Source of the DNA: Brasilonema sennae CENA114
Lineage (GTDB): Bacteria > Cyanobacteriota > Cyanobacteriia > Cyanobacteriales > Nostocaceae
DNA length: 64,000 nucleotides
Assembly (NCBI RefSeq): GCF_006968745.1
Contig: NZ_CP030120.1
Location: forward strand, 127,722 to 191,721
Reading direction: 5' to 3'
Made by a program: the position numbers and the translations under genes. Under the pieces are notes generated by a model. It saw nothing but the letters and a program-made list of their open reading frames with translations. It was not told where the DNA came from and did no database searches. Positions 36,836 through 45,681 of the stretch are shown one piece after another (the first letter of the stretch is position 1; the number at the start of each line of letters is the position of its first letter).

Positions 36836-37028
36836 TTAAACCTCATTCATGAATCCAAAGCACCTATTGAAATGGCGCGGAGTCGGAGACTTCCGTTGCC
36901 ATTGGTCATATTGTCAGCAATTCTATCAAATAGTGGTTTTTTCTCCTGGATTTCTGTAAAAAAAATAATGCTAGTACAAACAAGCCAACCTGTCTGTACT
37001 AACACTATCGGTGAAATTCTAGAACTCA

Positions 37029-37436
37029 TTAAAAAGGTACGTCTTCATTCGTGGAAGTGATGTTTTCTTCGACCAGTTCCTTTGCAAATTCAGGTGTTTC
37101 AGGTTTGGGAGAATTACTACTAGTTTGGGTTAGTTCGTTGATTGGTTGTGCTGTGACAAAGTTTTTAATGACGAATGTGGTAATCTTTTCTTTGTATTCA
37201 CCCCGATTATCAACTTGTAAATCAAGATACCCTTCTGCTGTCCCGTGTATACCTGACCCTTGCTCGTTGATAACGACAGCAGGTACACCCAAAGAACGGT
37301 ATGGTACTTCATCAGCGACTACTCCTTCTCGGGAACGGTAGTAGAATTCGGCAATACCGAACGCAATTAAGGAACCTTCCTGATTGTGGGTTTGATTGAC
37401 AGACTTAATTCGTACAGTGCTAGTAGCATTAATCAT
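37029..37436 (-). CDS. SSB-like OB-fold protein with SSB-type acidic tip
   Basis: A 135-residue protein. The N-terminal ~90 residues are beta-rich (STVRIKSVNQTHNQEGSLIA, then GTAEGYLDLQVDN) and fit an OB fold. The tail is Pro/Glu-rich and ends NEDVPF, close to the DDDIPF tip through which SSB recruits repair and replication proteins. The adjacent upstream gene is a second SSB that lacks this tip. The two may divide the work on single-stranded plasmid DNA. Confidence 0.7.
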   Translation of the reverse strand: MINATSTVRIKSVNQTHNQEGSLIAFGIAEFYYRSREGVVADEVPYRSLGVPAVVINEQGSGIHGTAEGYLDLQVDNRGEYKEKITTFVIKNFVTAQPINELTQTSSNSPKPETPEFAKELVEENITSTNEDVPF

Positions 37437-37510
37437 GTTCGTGTGGTTTGTAAATTTAGTAGATAGTTTTTCGCCTACAACGAATACTGCGTAGACGAAA
37501 AGTACTTTTT

Positions 37511-37915
37511 TTAGAAATTGGCGTTAGCGATTGGCTTTGCCACTGCCCCTTGGGCGATCGCCATGTCGTTTGATGTAATAGATGTAGATTCTTCCTTACG
37601 GGGTGAACCTAATAACTCGATAGTGTTAATGGTAATTACAGGTTTTTGTCGCATGACGTTTGAATTCTTATCTGCCCAACGGTCAAATCCAAACTCGCCA
37701 GTTATCGCAATCTGGGTTCCTTTACGAACGTAATTACCAATAACTTCTGCTTGCTTTCCCCATGCTACAAGGTCAAACCAAAGGGCTTGTTCGCTTCTAT
37801 AGGGAGGTCTGACAGCGATGCTGATACTGGCTTTAACAGCACCTGACTCGAAATACTTTAGCTCTGGCTCTTGTCCGCATCTGCCAACCAGGATGACTTT
37901 ATTGATATAGTTCAT
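37511..37915 (-). CDS. ssb: Single-stranded DNA-binding protein (SSB family)
   Basis: A 134-residue protein with the SSB OB-fold order: MNYINKVILVGRCGQEPELK, KASISIAVRPPYRS, WFDLVAWGKQAEVIGNYV, KGTQIAITGEFGFDRWADK. Conserved Trp and Phe stacking residues are present. The C-terminal tip is not the normal acidic DDDIPF but ANANF, so it may not recruit partners as chromosomal SSB does. It is next to the SSB-like gene that does carry an acidic tip. Confidence 0.88.
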   Translation of the reverse strand: MNYINKVILVGRCGQEPELKYFESGAVKASISIAVRPPYRSEQALWFDLVAWGKQAEVIGNYVRKGTQIAITGEFGFDRWADKNSNVMRQKPVITINTIELLGSPRKEESTSITSNDMAIAQGAVAKPIANANF

Positions 37916-38157
37916 AATCGTGAAGATTTATATACTTCTTTGGTTTTTTGCGTTAGCAATTGTTCCTGAGCAGGTTTATGATTTTGACGAGTTGTTTTTC
38001 TTTCAACCACACTTTTGTTGTTCCAAACGTATAGATGATTTCTCTTTATGTTTGTTTTCCTTAAAATCGTAGTTTTTACTAAGGGACGAAAAGGTTGCCT
38101 GTGTTATGTTGGTATGGCTAGAAGTGCTATTTATCTGACAAATCTAATTAAGTATTC

Positions 38158-39351
38158 ATGTCTGAGTATCTTCTTCTAAAGCGAATTAATATTTGTAAGT
38201 TGATTCTTTTGGCTTTGATGTGGATACAATCTGATGAAGACAGCCAGCTATCACTTACTCCTGATTACTCATCCCCTTTGCAAGTAGAGAATCTGACTTG
38301 GTTAGGGGAAACTTATGTAAAAGAGGATGTTGAGCATTTTTGTGATGTTTCCAACACCGTGAGAATAGGTGTGTGGGGAGAAATTCTAGAACTGAAGTTA
38401 GTAGACTTAATTGCTGATTTACCTAAGAGTTTGCACGATGCGTCATGGTTTGCTTTATTGGCAATTAATATGATGCTGGTGGATAAAGAATTAAATGGAG
38501 TATATGTACATCCACAAGATGAGTATTTTGCACGAACTATTGCGCTTGATTGCTTAGTGCAATTGGGTGATTCTTACTTAGCGAAAGGTCATCCTTATTT
38601 AGACTTTCCTTTATCATTGGAAGAAGCGAAATCTCTACTACCAGTTGATAGAAGACAAGAGTTAGAAATCGAGCTAGAAAAGTTTCTTATTGACACTTAT
38701 GAACACGATTTTGAAGATGATGCACCAGATATTAACCAGTTTTCACCCATCTATTTGAAAGAGGTTTTCAAAGATTTTTTTGCTAATTCTGACTGGCGGG
38801 GTGATATTGACCAAGAAGCAGTTGCACAACTGCAACAGAAGTACGGACCAGAGTACTCTCAAGCTGCATATTCGATTCAAACCAAGGATCATGAACGTTG
38901 GGGTTATACCCTTGTTTTTCTCAAACACTTTATCGGTCTAGACTCCAGTTTTCTAGAAAGCCGGAGTGATTTATTTGTTAACGGTGAATCTGAAGAAAGT
39001 GATTTACCTGACTACTTTTGTATCAAGTCCGATTTAGAACGCTGGCAAGACCGAACAGTTGTCTTATCCCGATTGGTACATACCTTGGTTTATTTTTTGC
39101 TAGTAGCAGAAAATTATCATCCCAGTCATCTAGAAAATTTGATGACTATTCCAACTTCTGAGCGAAGAATATCAAATCTGCAAGCTTGTTTGGGTGTAGC
39201 TGCTTATAGGAGTGGTTATTATATGGCTGCCCGTGGTATTCCTGAATCAGAAGTCGGTCGAAGCTGGCTTTTAGATAAAGCTTTCCCTAATCTGCGTAGC
39301 TTTTATCAATGTGGTCGGTTGGAAGGAAAAAATGTTGGTGTCGGACAGTAG
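38158..39351 (+). CDS. Hypothetical protein, large and soluble
   Basis: A 397-residue acidic protein with no motif I can assign. Helix-rich segments (LHDASWFALLAINMMLV, RQELEIELEKFLIDTYEHDF) suggest an alpha-helical fold. Codon use is normal for the window and the frame is long, so it is real. Its 3' end touches the degraded IS701-type transposase at 39345, and the end of the gene may have been affected. No neighbour points to a role. Confidence 0.7.
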   Translation: MSEYLLLKRINICKLILLALMWIQSDEDSQLSLTPDYSSPLQVENLTWLGETYVKEDVEHFCDVSNTVRIGVWGEILELKLVDLIADLPKSLHDASWFALLAINMMLVDKELNGVYVHPQDEYFARTIALDCLVQLGDSYLAKGHPYLDFPLSLEEAKSLLPVDRRQELEIELEKFLIDTYEHDFEDDAPDINQFSPIYLKEVFKDFFANSDWRGDIDQEAVAQLQQKYGPEYSQAAYSIQTKDHERWGYTLVFLKHFIGLDSSFLESRSDLFVNGESEESDLPDYFCIKSDLERWQDRTVVLSRLVHTLVYFLLVAENYHPSHLENLMTIPTSERRISNLQACLGVAAYRSGYYMAARGIPESEVGRSWLLDKAFPNLRSFYQCGRLEGKNVGVGQ

Positions 39352-39542
39352 TCGCTACAACGGAAGAAACCACGGTATTTGAAGCTATCTGAAATAGGTT
39401 TTTTCTCTCGCTTTCTCCCAATAACCCCCCGTGGAGGATGTCTAAACTCTCTTTTTTGCGCTTTATGAGTAAACACATCATCAAACCGTTGACACCATTT
39501 TTCAAAGCAAGGAGGCATGGCTACGGGAGTTGTCTGTTTCAT
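39345..39542 (-). pseudogene. Remnant of an IS701-type transposase N-terminus
   Basis: The minus strand encodes PPCFEKWCQRFDDVFTHKAQ then KREFRH, a well-known N-terminal signature of IS701-family transposases. In another frame it continues GGLLGESERKNLFQIASNTV, so there is a frameshift just after KREFRH. The rest of the gene is missing. It is a dead fragment left by deletion. Confidence 0.75.
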
Positions 39543-39903
39543 CGAGAGTTAATTTGACGTGAAAGCTATGCTGGAAAAGCATTATAACCTTTTTTCTTTC
39601 TCGGTTTTGTTTAAGTCCCGATAGGACAACATATACTTCAAAGCTATAAATCGAGTTCAAAAACCACAAAATTTAAGTACAACAAGCAACCTGGTTATTG
39701 TGGTTTATTTGTACGCGATGGGCGAAGCCCCGCCAAAGGCGATCGCGCTTTAGAACAGTAAAAACTAAGTAATAAGGCGAAGCTCCTGCGGAGCCGCTGC
39801 GCGAACACTCCATCACTCAATTTTTAGCTAAAAATGCTTTTGAACCATGTAGCTAACTTCTGGGTTGGTTCATTTTCGTTGGGCTGTATTTGACTGTTCA
39901 TGA
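39543..39903. other. Intergenic with HIP1-type and short repeats
   Basis: About 360 bases without a gene. It has GCGATCGCGC near 39740 and a repeat piece GCGGAGCCGCTGCGCGAAC near 39790. No promoter or terminator could be named. Confidence 0.4.
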
Positions 39904-41085
39904 TTAAGAAAGATTGGCGAATCTAAACAAAGTACGGATAGTGATGCCAGTTTTGCGGAACGACTTCCATTTATAGGCGCATTCGCCTGGTTTGTATTTA
40001 GGTGATAGCTGGCTCCAGGTGTCCCATGCTTCAAAAAGGATAGGACTAACACTATGGAGTGCCATTCCAACTTGAATCCACGAGTGGTAATCATCTGCAA
40101 ATTGCGGGTGGATGACTTCGAGTAGTACAAGTGCGGTTTGGATATTGTTTTCGATTGAGGGTATTAAGTGAGCATATCTGTCTGTTCCATATCTACAGTT
40201 ATATTTTTCTTGAGGTAGGTTAAATTTTCTTGTTTTCTCCTGTTTGACGAGCATTTGAGCAATTAGCCAGTTAGGAGATTGATGTACTTCTATCTCAGAT
40301 GGACTACAGCCAGGAAGCCACTTGTATTTTCTGCCGTCTGGATGGTAGGAAGGGGGAAGGATTGAGGCTAGGTTTTTGCCTCGGAACTCTAGGTGTTCGT
40401 CTTTCCCAGTTTTGATTCTGCAAGATTTTACTTTCTGAGCTTCTGAACCTGGGATGAGGTATAAATGTTGGCTTCGGTAATTTCTTCCAGAGGTAAATGC
40501 AACCGTAGGAGGAAGATATTGGAGTGCACGTTCGTGCAGCGACTCCACAGAAGTATCGTGGGCAGTGTTAGGTGTTAGCTGGTCAAGTTCTTCTGGTTTT
40601 TGATGTTCGTTAATCTGAATGATTTGTCGCCAGGAGGTTTCCCCGTCGCAGTCAATTGCTACCAGATATCCTTGAGGATGATTGGGTCCGCATACCAAGG
40701 CGATGCCAGTGGGGACGATGTATCTGTCATTTGTCCAGACTTTGAAGTGGTGACGGATAAGTTCGGCTTGTAGCTCTTTGGGAGAGTGAGTGTTTTTCTG
40801 CCATTCTTTTCCCAAAGGGCGTTTACCGAACGTGGGGACAACTTGCCATTCTTCAGGTAACTCATCTAAAGAGGAGATAATCTGACGGATTTGAGCGTGC
40901 ATGAGATCATAAAAATTCTTATCACATGACTCATGCAGCATGAGCGTTAGTGCTTGTAGTGATTTGATTTTTGTAGGTGATTCTTCGTCAGTTATACGAT
41001 GTTTATTTGTGAACTGATCGAATTCAAACTCAATTTGACGTTGAGCTGAGACGGGCGCATATTCGGAAATTAAGGCTGAAAACAA
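39904..41085 (-). CDS. Bifunctional primase-polymerase (AEP) with PriCT-type C-terminal domain
   Basis: A 393-residue plasmid replication primase. The N-terminal part has the AEP/prim-pol order: YIVPTGIALVCG, then YLVAIDCDGETS with the D-x-D metal motif, and later TSGRNYRSQHLYLIPG with the His motif. The C-terminal segment (SWIQVGMALHSV, YKPGECAYKWKSF) fits a PriCT-2 domain. No helicase domain follows, so the protein is primase only; the replicative helicase is outside the window or host-encoded. The start is TTG. Adjacent small genes (41207, 41510) on the same strand may be co-transcribed. Confidence 0.85.
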   Translation of the reverse strand: MFSALISEYAPVSAQRQIEFEFDQFTNKHRITDEESPTKIKSLQALTLMLHESCDKNFYDLMHAQIRQIISSLDELPEEWQVVPTFGKRPLGKEWQKNTHSPKELQAELIRHHFKVWTNDRYIVPTGIALVCGPNHPQGYLVAIDCDGETSWRQIIQINEHQKPEELDQLTPNTAHDTSVESLHERALQYLPPTVAFTSGRNYRSQHLYLIPGSEAQKVKSCRIKTGKDEHLEFRGKNLASILPPSYHPDGRKYKWLPGCSPSEIEVHQSPNWLIAQMLVKQEKTRKFNLPQEKYNCRYGTDRYAHLIPSIENNIQTALVLLEVIHPQFADDYHSWIQVGMALHSVSPILFEAWDTWSQLSPKYKPGECAYKWKSFRKTGITIRTLFRFANLS

Positions 41086-41206
41086 TTAACCTGCAAAGGG
41101 TTTGATAATTTGCTACTTCCTTATATGCAAAGCCGTTGTGGATAACGAAAAATCAAGCATTTTCAACGCCTTTTTCACATCGCCCTCGGCTCAACGTCTA
41201 CAGCAC

Positions 41207-41416
41207 TTACCGATGACCAGCTTCAATTAGCTTGGCAAGAATATTTTGATCAAACGCTTTGATACTTGATACCAACTGTTGCCAGTGTTGCCATTTTTCA
41301 TGTGAGTAGGCGTGGTTCGGATCAAAGTTACAAACTTCGCAGAATTTCTTAAAGTCTGCGTTCCAATGAAAAGTGCAAATTCCTTCTAGTAAATAATTGA
41401 TTTTTTGGTTGTCCAT
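41207..41416 (-). CDS. Small hypothetical protein
   Basis: A 69-residue protein, acidic and rich in His, Trp and Cys (TFHWNADFKKFCEVCNFDP). A Cys-x-x-Cys pair is visible. It lies between the primase gene and the Cys-rich protein on the same strand. Function is unknown. Confidence 0.55.
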   Translation of the reverse strand: MDNQKINYLLEGICTFHWNADFKKFCEVCNFDPNHAYSHEKWQHWQQLVSSIKAFDQNILAKLIEAGHR

Positions 41417-41509
41417 AGTTGATTGATATTTCGGTTTATGATTGTTGGTTCTACGCTAACCTTTGATTGAGGGCATACTCTACGTCGATTTATTTACGCG
41501 CTATGTGCT

Positions 41510-42259
41510 TTATCTACCATTACCTGCAGAAACTGCTGTTGAGTTGATATATTTCTCAAAATTTGAAACTTTCCAGTTTAATCCATGAACGCGATCGCCT
41601 ATATTTGGTTTAGATGATACTCCATCGCACAACAGACAGTTTTCACACTGAATTCTGTCGTCTTCAGTATTACGACAAAGAATTTCATTAGACATCAAAG
41701 GAGCATTAGGAGCAGTAATTCTAAAAGTTCTCCAACCCCTGATTTGAGCTTCTTTCGCTTCAGCTTCGCTTTCTACCGAAGCCATTAAATATTGTTGCCA
41801 ACGAGTATCGCAATATCTCCATTGATGGGTATATCCAGTGTATTTTTGAGATGCAAAAATAATCGGCTCCCACACTTCAATTGGTATTGCTGTCGGGTCT
41901 CCATAAGAGCCTATTCTAATGGGATAGCGATATCGTTTCAAAACTTCTATCTCGTGAGTGCTAAATTTTGGATAAGTCCCAGTTGCATACTTGCGGTAAA
42001 TATTATTGGTGGGTAACAAGTTTACGTAGCAGCTACCCGAATGACTCAACTTTAAAGGGCAGTTACCGCAAATGCCTATGTCTAAACCATTTTTGGCAGC
42101 ATCTGTGGGGACAAATTCTTGTTGCAAAATCCAAGACTGAATTAATCGTCCAGTTTTACGATTGGATGTATGGAAAACAAATCCTGTCAAAATCAGAACT
42201 ATTGGTGAACCGTTAATCAAAGATGCTCCTTCCCAAACAATGTAGCTATTTTGTAACAT
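41510..42259 (-). CDS. Cys-rich plasmid/phage-type hypothetical protein
   Basis: A 249-residue protein with two Cys clusters: ICGNCPLKLSHSGSCYV (three Cys) and IQCENCLLCDG (three Cys). Between them are RYPIRIGSYGDPTAIP, then SVESEAEAKEAQIRGWRTFR. This pattern recurs in phage and plasmid proteins where a Cys triad may bind Zn or an Fe-S cluster, possibly of the radical-enzyme type. I do not know its reaction. It follows the primase genes in the same direction and may act in replication or DNA modification. Confidence 0.6.
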   Translation of the reverse strand: MLQNSYIVWEGASLINGSPIVLILTGFVFHTSNRKTGRLIQSWILQQEFVPTDAAKNGLDIGICGNCPLKLSHSGSCYVNLLPTNNIYRKYATGTYPKFSTHEIEVLKRYRYPIRIGSYGDPTAIPIEVWEPIIFASQKYTGYTHQWRYCDTRWQQYLMASVESEAEAKEAQIRGWRTFRITAPNAPLMSNEILCRNTEDDRIQCENCLLCDGVSSKPNIGDRVHGLNWKVSNFEKYINSTAVSAGNGR

Positions 42260-42341
42260 AGTGATGACAGAATCTGATTGAATTTTTGTGAATTGATTTT
42301 TTTTGAATTAATGAAGAGTTAACCAAACTTGTGACACTAAA

Positions 42342-42373
42342 AAGGGGAGAAACAATATTTTCTCCCCTTGTTT
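42342..42373. terminator. Bidirectional hairpin terminator
   Basis: AAGGGGAGAAA pairs with TTTTCTCCCCTT, with a short AT loop and Ts on both sides. It sits between the Cys-rich gene and the IS630-type element and can end transcripts coming from the gene at 43655. Confidence 0.75.
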
Positions 42374-42558
42374 TGACTTTATTCTTCAACTTGTCATTAG
42401 GTGGTGAAAGAGTTTAATTAATCAGAATTGAAGCTTCGCGCCAGACAACTCACATTTTATTGACTTCATTAACATTCACTCTCTCCACTTTTTTGAGATA
42501 AGTAGGTCAACCTAAAAAAACGTAAGATAGGGAGAAGACAGCAATAAAGTGATAACCG

Positions 42559-43580
42559 ATGCCTGCGCCGCTAAGAATAACGCTGACCTCTGAAGAAGAC
42601 CGTACACTCAAAGAACTCAGTTGTGCGCAACGAGTGCCTTCAAGAACTAAGCAAAGAGCGATTGCCTACGGCAGAGCTTCGCTTAACGCTTTAAGACTAA
42701 ACGCTTACGGTTGGAATGTTCCAAAGATTGCGCAGTACTTAGATTGGGCAGAGCAAACAGTGCGGCAAACGATCAGTCGCTGGCACAAACATGGTTTGGG
42801 AGGACTGTGGGAAGCGCCCGGACGTGGAAGAACACGACGTTGGAACCAGGCCGATTGGCAGGCACTCTTTGCAGTGGCTTGCAGAACCACGGCGATACAG
42901 TGCACGGCAGTTGAGCCAGAAACTAGCGAGTGAAAGACGAGTGGAACTGGGAGCCGAACAAGTCAGACGGGTATTAAAAAAAAAGGGTGGTACTGGAAAC
43001 GGCTGCGTTACAGTCCGCCTGTAACCCGAAACCCAGAATATCTCCAAGCCAAGCTTGAAAGTGGGAATTACTCAAGCTTTGGGCACAATTAGGCGTTGTG
43101 TACTTGAAGTACCTGGATGAATCTGGTTGCTATTGTACTAGTCCCACAAGTTACAGCTACGGACGAAGGGGAGAACAAAAATGTATCCGGCAACCACGCC
43201 GACGGGGTAGGCGTATCAACATCTTCGGTGTTTGGGAACCGAAGGTTCGTTTTGATTATGCCTTAATGGTTGGGACACTCAAGACACCAACCTATGTGCA
43301 ACTAATGGACTGGCAGGCAGCAATTGCTAAACATCGCTTGCATAAAACAGGACAAATCACCGTGATCATTCACGATAATGCGTCTGTTCATAAAAGCCAT
43401 CTTGCACGTCAGCACCATCAACGATGGCAACAGCAGGGTTTGTACATCTTTTTTCTGCCGCCTTACAGCCCTCAAATGAATCGTATTGAAGATGAATGGT
43501 TGCATCTCAAACGTGACGAGCTTGCAGCTCGAGTTTTTGAGGATGAATATGAACTAGCGTTAAGCGAAGCTCTGCCGTAG
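42559..43580 (+). pseudogene. IS630-family transposase, frameshifted
   Basis: The N-terminal part is a HTH (NVPKIAQYLDWAEQTVRQTI) in one frame. The following LAEPRRYSARQLSQKLASER is in a second frame, KRLRYSPPVTRNPEYL in a third, and the DDE catalytic part (VYLKYLDESGCY, IIHDNASVHKS, PYSPQMNRIEDEW) in the frame ending at 43580. Two short dispersed repeats are inserted in the gene: one adds about 11 residues in frame near 42658, and the other brings in a stop near 43578. The transposase is surely inactive. Confidence 0.85.
42658..42689 (+). repeat. 32-bp short dispersed repeat (copy 1)
   Basis: This 32-bp sequence (starts GCGATTGCCTACGGCAG, ends CTTAACGC) is the exact reverse complement of 43557-43588. 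It is inserted inside the transposase reading frame, where the normal protein would pass straight from KQRA to LRLNAYGW. Confidence 0.75.
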
Positions 43581-43588
43581 GCAATCGC
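43557..43588 (-). repeat. 32-bp short dispersed repeat (copy 2, inverted)
   Basis: Exact inverted copy of 42658-42689. It carries the stop that ends the last transposase frame; beyond it the original C-terminus can still be read (AIIEGIENRAVQGQFQVERF). Confidence 0.75.
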
Positions 43589-43654
43589 CATTATTGAGGG
43601 TATAGAAAATAGAGCCGTGCAAGGTCAGTTTCAAGTTGAACGTTTTATGTTTAA

Positions 43655-44026
43655 TTAGGTTGACCTACTTAGAAGATTAGCACTTATACGTTCAGCATAT
43701 TCTTGTCTACGTTGCCAAGACATTCGATCTTGCACTATCAAGTCTTCAAGGCTTTTACCAAACTTACGGTTAGCGTATTCAAGCAATTGTTCTAGGGAGT
43801 ATCGCTTTTCTTCAAGTTTGCCAAAATCACTTGCAAAGCGTTCTTTAAAATCATTCCAATTGAAAGTTTCTTTGAGCGATCGCTTAGCGACAAGGCCACA
43901 AAGAGAGCGAATAGAATAGTAAACTTTTGAATATACACGTTCAGAGTAGTTGTTAACGGCATACTCACCTAAGATTGAATCATCAATTGGTTGAAAAGCA
44001 AGAGTAGAAGATTTACGTGATGCCAT
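43655..44026 (-). CDS. Hypothetical protein with C-terminus replaced by an IS insertion
   Basis: A 123-residue basic helical protein (ATG at 44026). Its last residues (SRST and stop) are read out of the IS630 end. Removing the IS and one TA copy restores the frame and gives the tail SQKSGESEC ending at a TAA at 42469-42471, so the original gene was 42469-44026 without the IS. Only about ten residues changed, so the protein may still be functional. The family is not recognised; it lies in a run of small plasmid genes. Confidence 0.65.
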   Translation of the reverse strand: MASRKSSTLAFQPIDDSILGEYAVNNYSERVYSKVYYSIRSLCGLVAKRSLKETFNWNDFKERFASDFGKLEEKRYSLEQLLEYANRKFGKSLEDLIVQDRMSWQRRQEYAERISANLLSRST

Positions 44027-44105
44027 ACAAAATACTCCAAAAACTTCATGAACAACAGGGCGTTAGCCTACAGATTGGCTGCTATTTACGTATGTAAAGA
44101 TAAAT

Positions 44106-44396
44106 TCACCACCAAGCTGAATCATCGCAGTCAGCCATTAAGTCTTTGTTCTCGCAGTGTTGCTGGTAATCAATCTCCAGTTGTTGCAAGTCTGCATCCA
44201 TTGCTAGTTTTTGTACTTCCAGCATTATTTCTTTTAAATGCTTTTCTTTACTTACACCTGAATAGTAAATCTTGATAAATTTGTCAGCTTTGCCTATGAA
44301 CATTTCAAGATTAGTAACAAATGTCTGTTCAAAATCTATCGCTTCAATCATTATTTTTATTCCAGTCAAAATTGGATGGTTGACATTAGTACTCAT
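44106..44396 (-). CDS. Small hypothetical protein
   Basis: A 96-residue acidic helical protein (TFVTNLEMFIGKADKFIKIY, then a Gln/Glu-rich C-terminus). An internal ATG at codon 16 is an alternative start. Its 5' end overlaps the DUF6876-type gene by 11 bases, so they are co-transcribed. No function known. Confidence 0.55.
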   Translation of the reverse strand: MSTNVNHPILTGIKIMIEAIDFEQTFVTNLEMFIGKADKFIKIYYSGVSKEKHLKEIMLEVQKLAMDADLQQLEIDYQQHCENKDLMADCDDSAWW

Positions 44397-44748
44397 TTGG
44401 TAACATCAAAACTCTCTGAACCAGGTAAAGTTTGATGCTAGATAGTGAGAAGTCCGTGTACTCAAGTTCTTGTCGTAGAATCTCCTTATCTGTATCCCAT
44501 TCACAAATCAAAGTGCCTGATTTTCCCTTGACTAACAAATGCCAAATCTGAAAATATTGCAGCTTGGTATTAGACAAAAAAGTCTGAGTTTGATGCGAGG
44601 CAATTGCATCTATTAGCCAATAGGCTTCGGCAGTATCAGCGAGGTATTTAACTCCTTCTGTAAACCCGATGCCTAGCCAATGTTTGTAAATAATATCCGA
44701 ACCAATAAATTGCTTGAGATCAGCAGTTATTTCATCCGGCTTTTTCAT
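44386..44748 (-). CDS. DUF6876-family protein
   Basis: A 120-residue protein with the family pattern: KQFIGSDIIYKHWLG, then FTEGVKYLADTAEAYWLIDA, and EYTDFSLSSIKLYLVQRVLM near the end. It is a common plasmid-borne accessory protein of unknown role. It overlaps the next gene downstream. Confidence 0.8.
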   Translation of the reverse strand: MKKPDEITADLKQFIGSDIIYKHWLGIGFTEGVKYLADTAEAYWLIDAIASHQTQTFLSNTKLQYFQIWHLLVKGKSGTLICEWDTDKEILRQELEYTDFSLSSIKLYLVQRVLMLPNEY

Positions 44749-44866
44749 AATGTTTTGCTCCTAATTCCTTTCATTTGTTTCTTAGGCGTTAGCCATGAGC
44801 AAATAAATTTTGGTGAAGGAAGTATCACCAAAACTAAGTGGTTCTTATTGATTGCAAATAGGATAT

Positions 44867-45118
44867 TTATCGCGTGAAAATTTCTTGAACTGCTACCAAA
44901 TCTTCTTCAACCAATTCTTCGCAGTATCCTCGTGGAGAATCTAGAACGACTGTGTAATTCCAGGTACTTCCTGAATAATCATCGATTCGCAGTCCTGTAA
45001 CTTTGCCTGTCGCCCATTCTTGGGGATTACAATTGCTTTTGATTGCAACGCGCTGTTCAAAAGTATATTTAGGTGAGAGCGCTTGATTGTGAGTGAAGGT
45101 GATTGTTATGGTGTTCAT
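44867..45118 (-). CDS. Small hypothetical protein
   Basis: An 83-residue protein, mostly beta (ITITFTHNQALSPKYTFEQR, then GKVTGLRIDDYSGSTWNYTV) and probably SH3- or OB-like. The frame ends in an acidic tail. No close family recognised; it sits with other small plasmid genes. Confidence 0.55.
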   Translation of the reverse strand: MNTITITFTHNQALSPKYTFEQRVAIKSNCNPQEWATGKVTGLRIDDYSGSTWNYTVVLDSPRGYCEELVEEDLVAVQEIFTR

Positions 45119-45343
45119 GGTTTATTTAACGCAACCTTGGACGTCAAAAGATAAGATTCATCGCTCACCTTCCGGCGTAAGCCGCTTGAATCTTATGTTT
45201 AAGAATGTTAACCTGTTCTACTATTTTTTATTTTCTTTGATGCGAATTAGAGGGTTTTACCCCTGATTCGCCAGCAGTATCCTTGTAGGCATGGTTTGCG
45301 CACAACTAGAAGTCATTGACAACTCTTTAGTTTTCCTGCGCCA

Positions 45344-45580
45344 TCAAGAATAGCGGTTATCTCGTAGGTTTTGGACACTTTTCCCAGATGGTGCTTTGTG
45401 AATAGGTAATAGGTTGCCATTATTTACCTCTTGTTCCCAGTCGAAGATGATTTGATTTACATTTCCCTTTTTAAAGTAGAGGTTTTTATCAATGATGGCT
45501 GCGATGTGGATGACACCGTGTTCTTTGGAATAAACTTGTGTGTTTGGTTGTAACCATTCAGGATGCGTCGTCAGACAAAA
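45344..45580 (-). pseudogene. Open frame with coding character but no start codon
   Basis: The minus strand is open for about 79 codons and reads like protein: HPEWLQPNTQVYSKEHGVIH, then NLYFKKGNVNQIIFDWEQEV, ending LRDNRYS. No ATG, GTG or TTG lies in frame before an upstream stop, so it is either a decayed gene whose start has been lost or a gene with a non-standard start. Confidence 0.4.
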
Positions 45581-45681
45581 TTACCTGCTTGCTATTACTT
45601 AGCAGGCTGGCGTTAGTCAAAGTGGTGGTTTTTGTTATTGCGGTAGATACTGTTAATAGTTATGTCTAAAAAATTTGCATT

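Larger units (their letters stand above)
36303..37028. other. Intergenic upstream of parA
   Basis: About 725 bases without a gene. It holds the two direct repeats (36457-36515) and the inverted-repeat-bounded element (36646-36835). Several short frames on both strands coincide with this repeat DNA. Confidence 0.5.
42501..43669. mobile_element. Decayed IS630-family insertion sequence
   Basis: A 1169-bp element with perfect 15-bp terminal inverted repeats (AGTAGGTCAACCTAA at the left end, its complement at 43655-43669) and a TA target duplication (42499-42500 and 43670-43671), as expected for the IS630/Tc1 group. The transposase frame is broken at least three times. It has inserted near the 3' end of the gene at 43655-44026. 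Confidence 0.9.
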
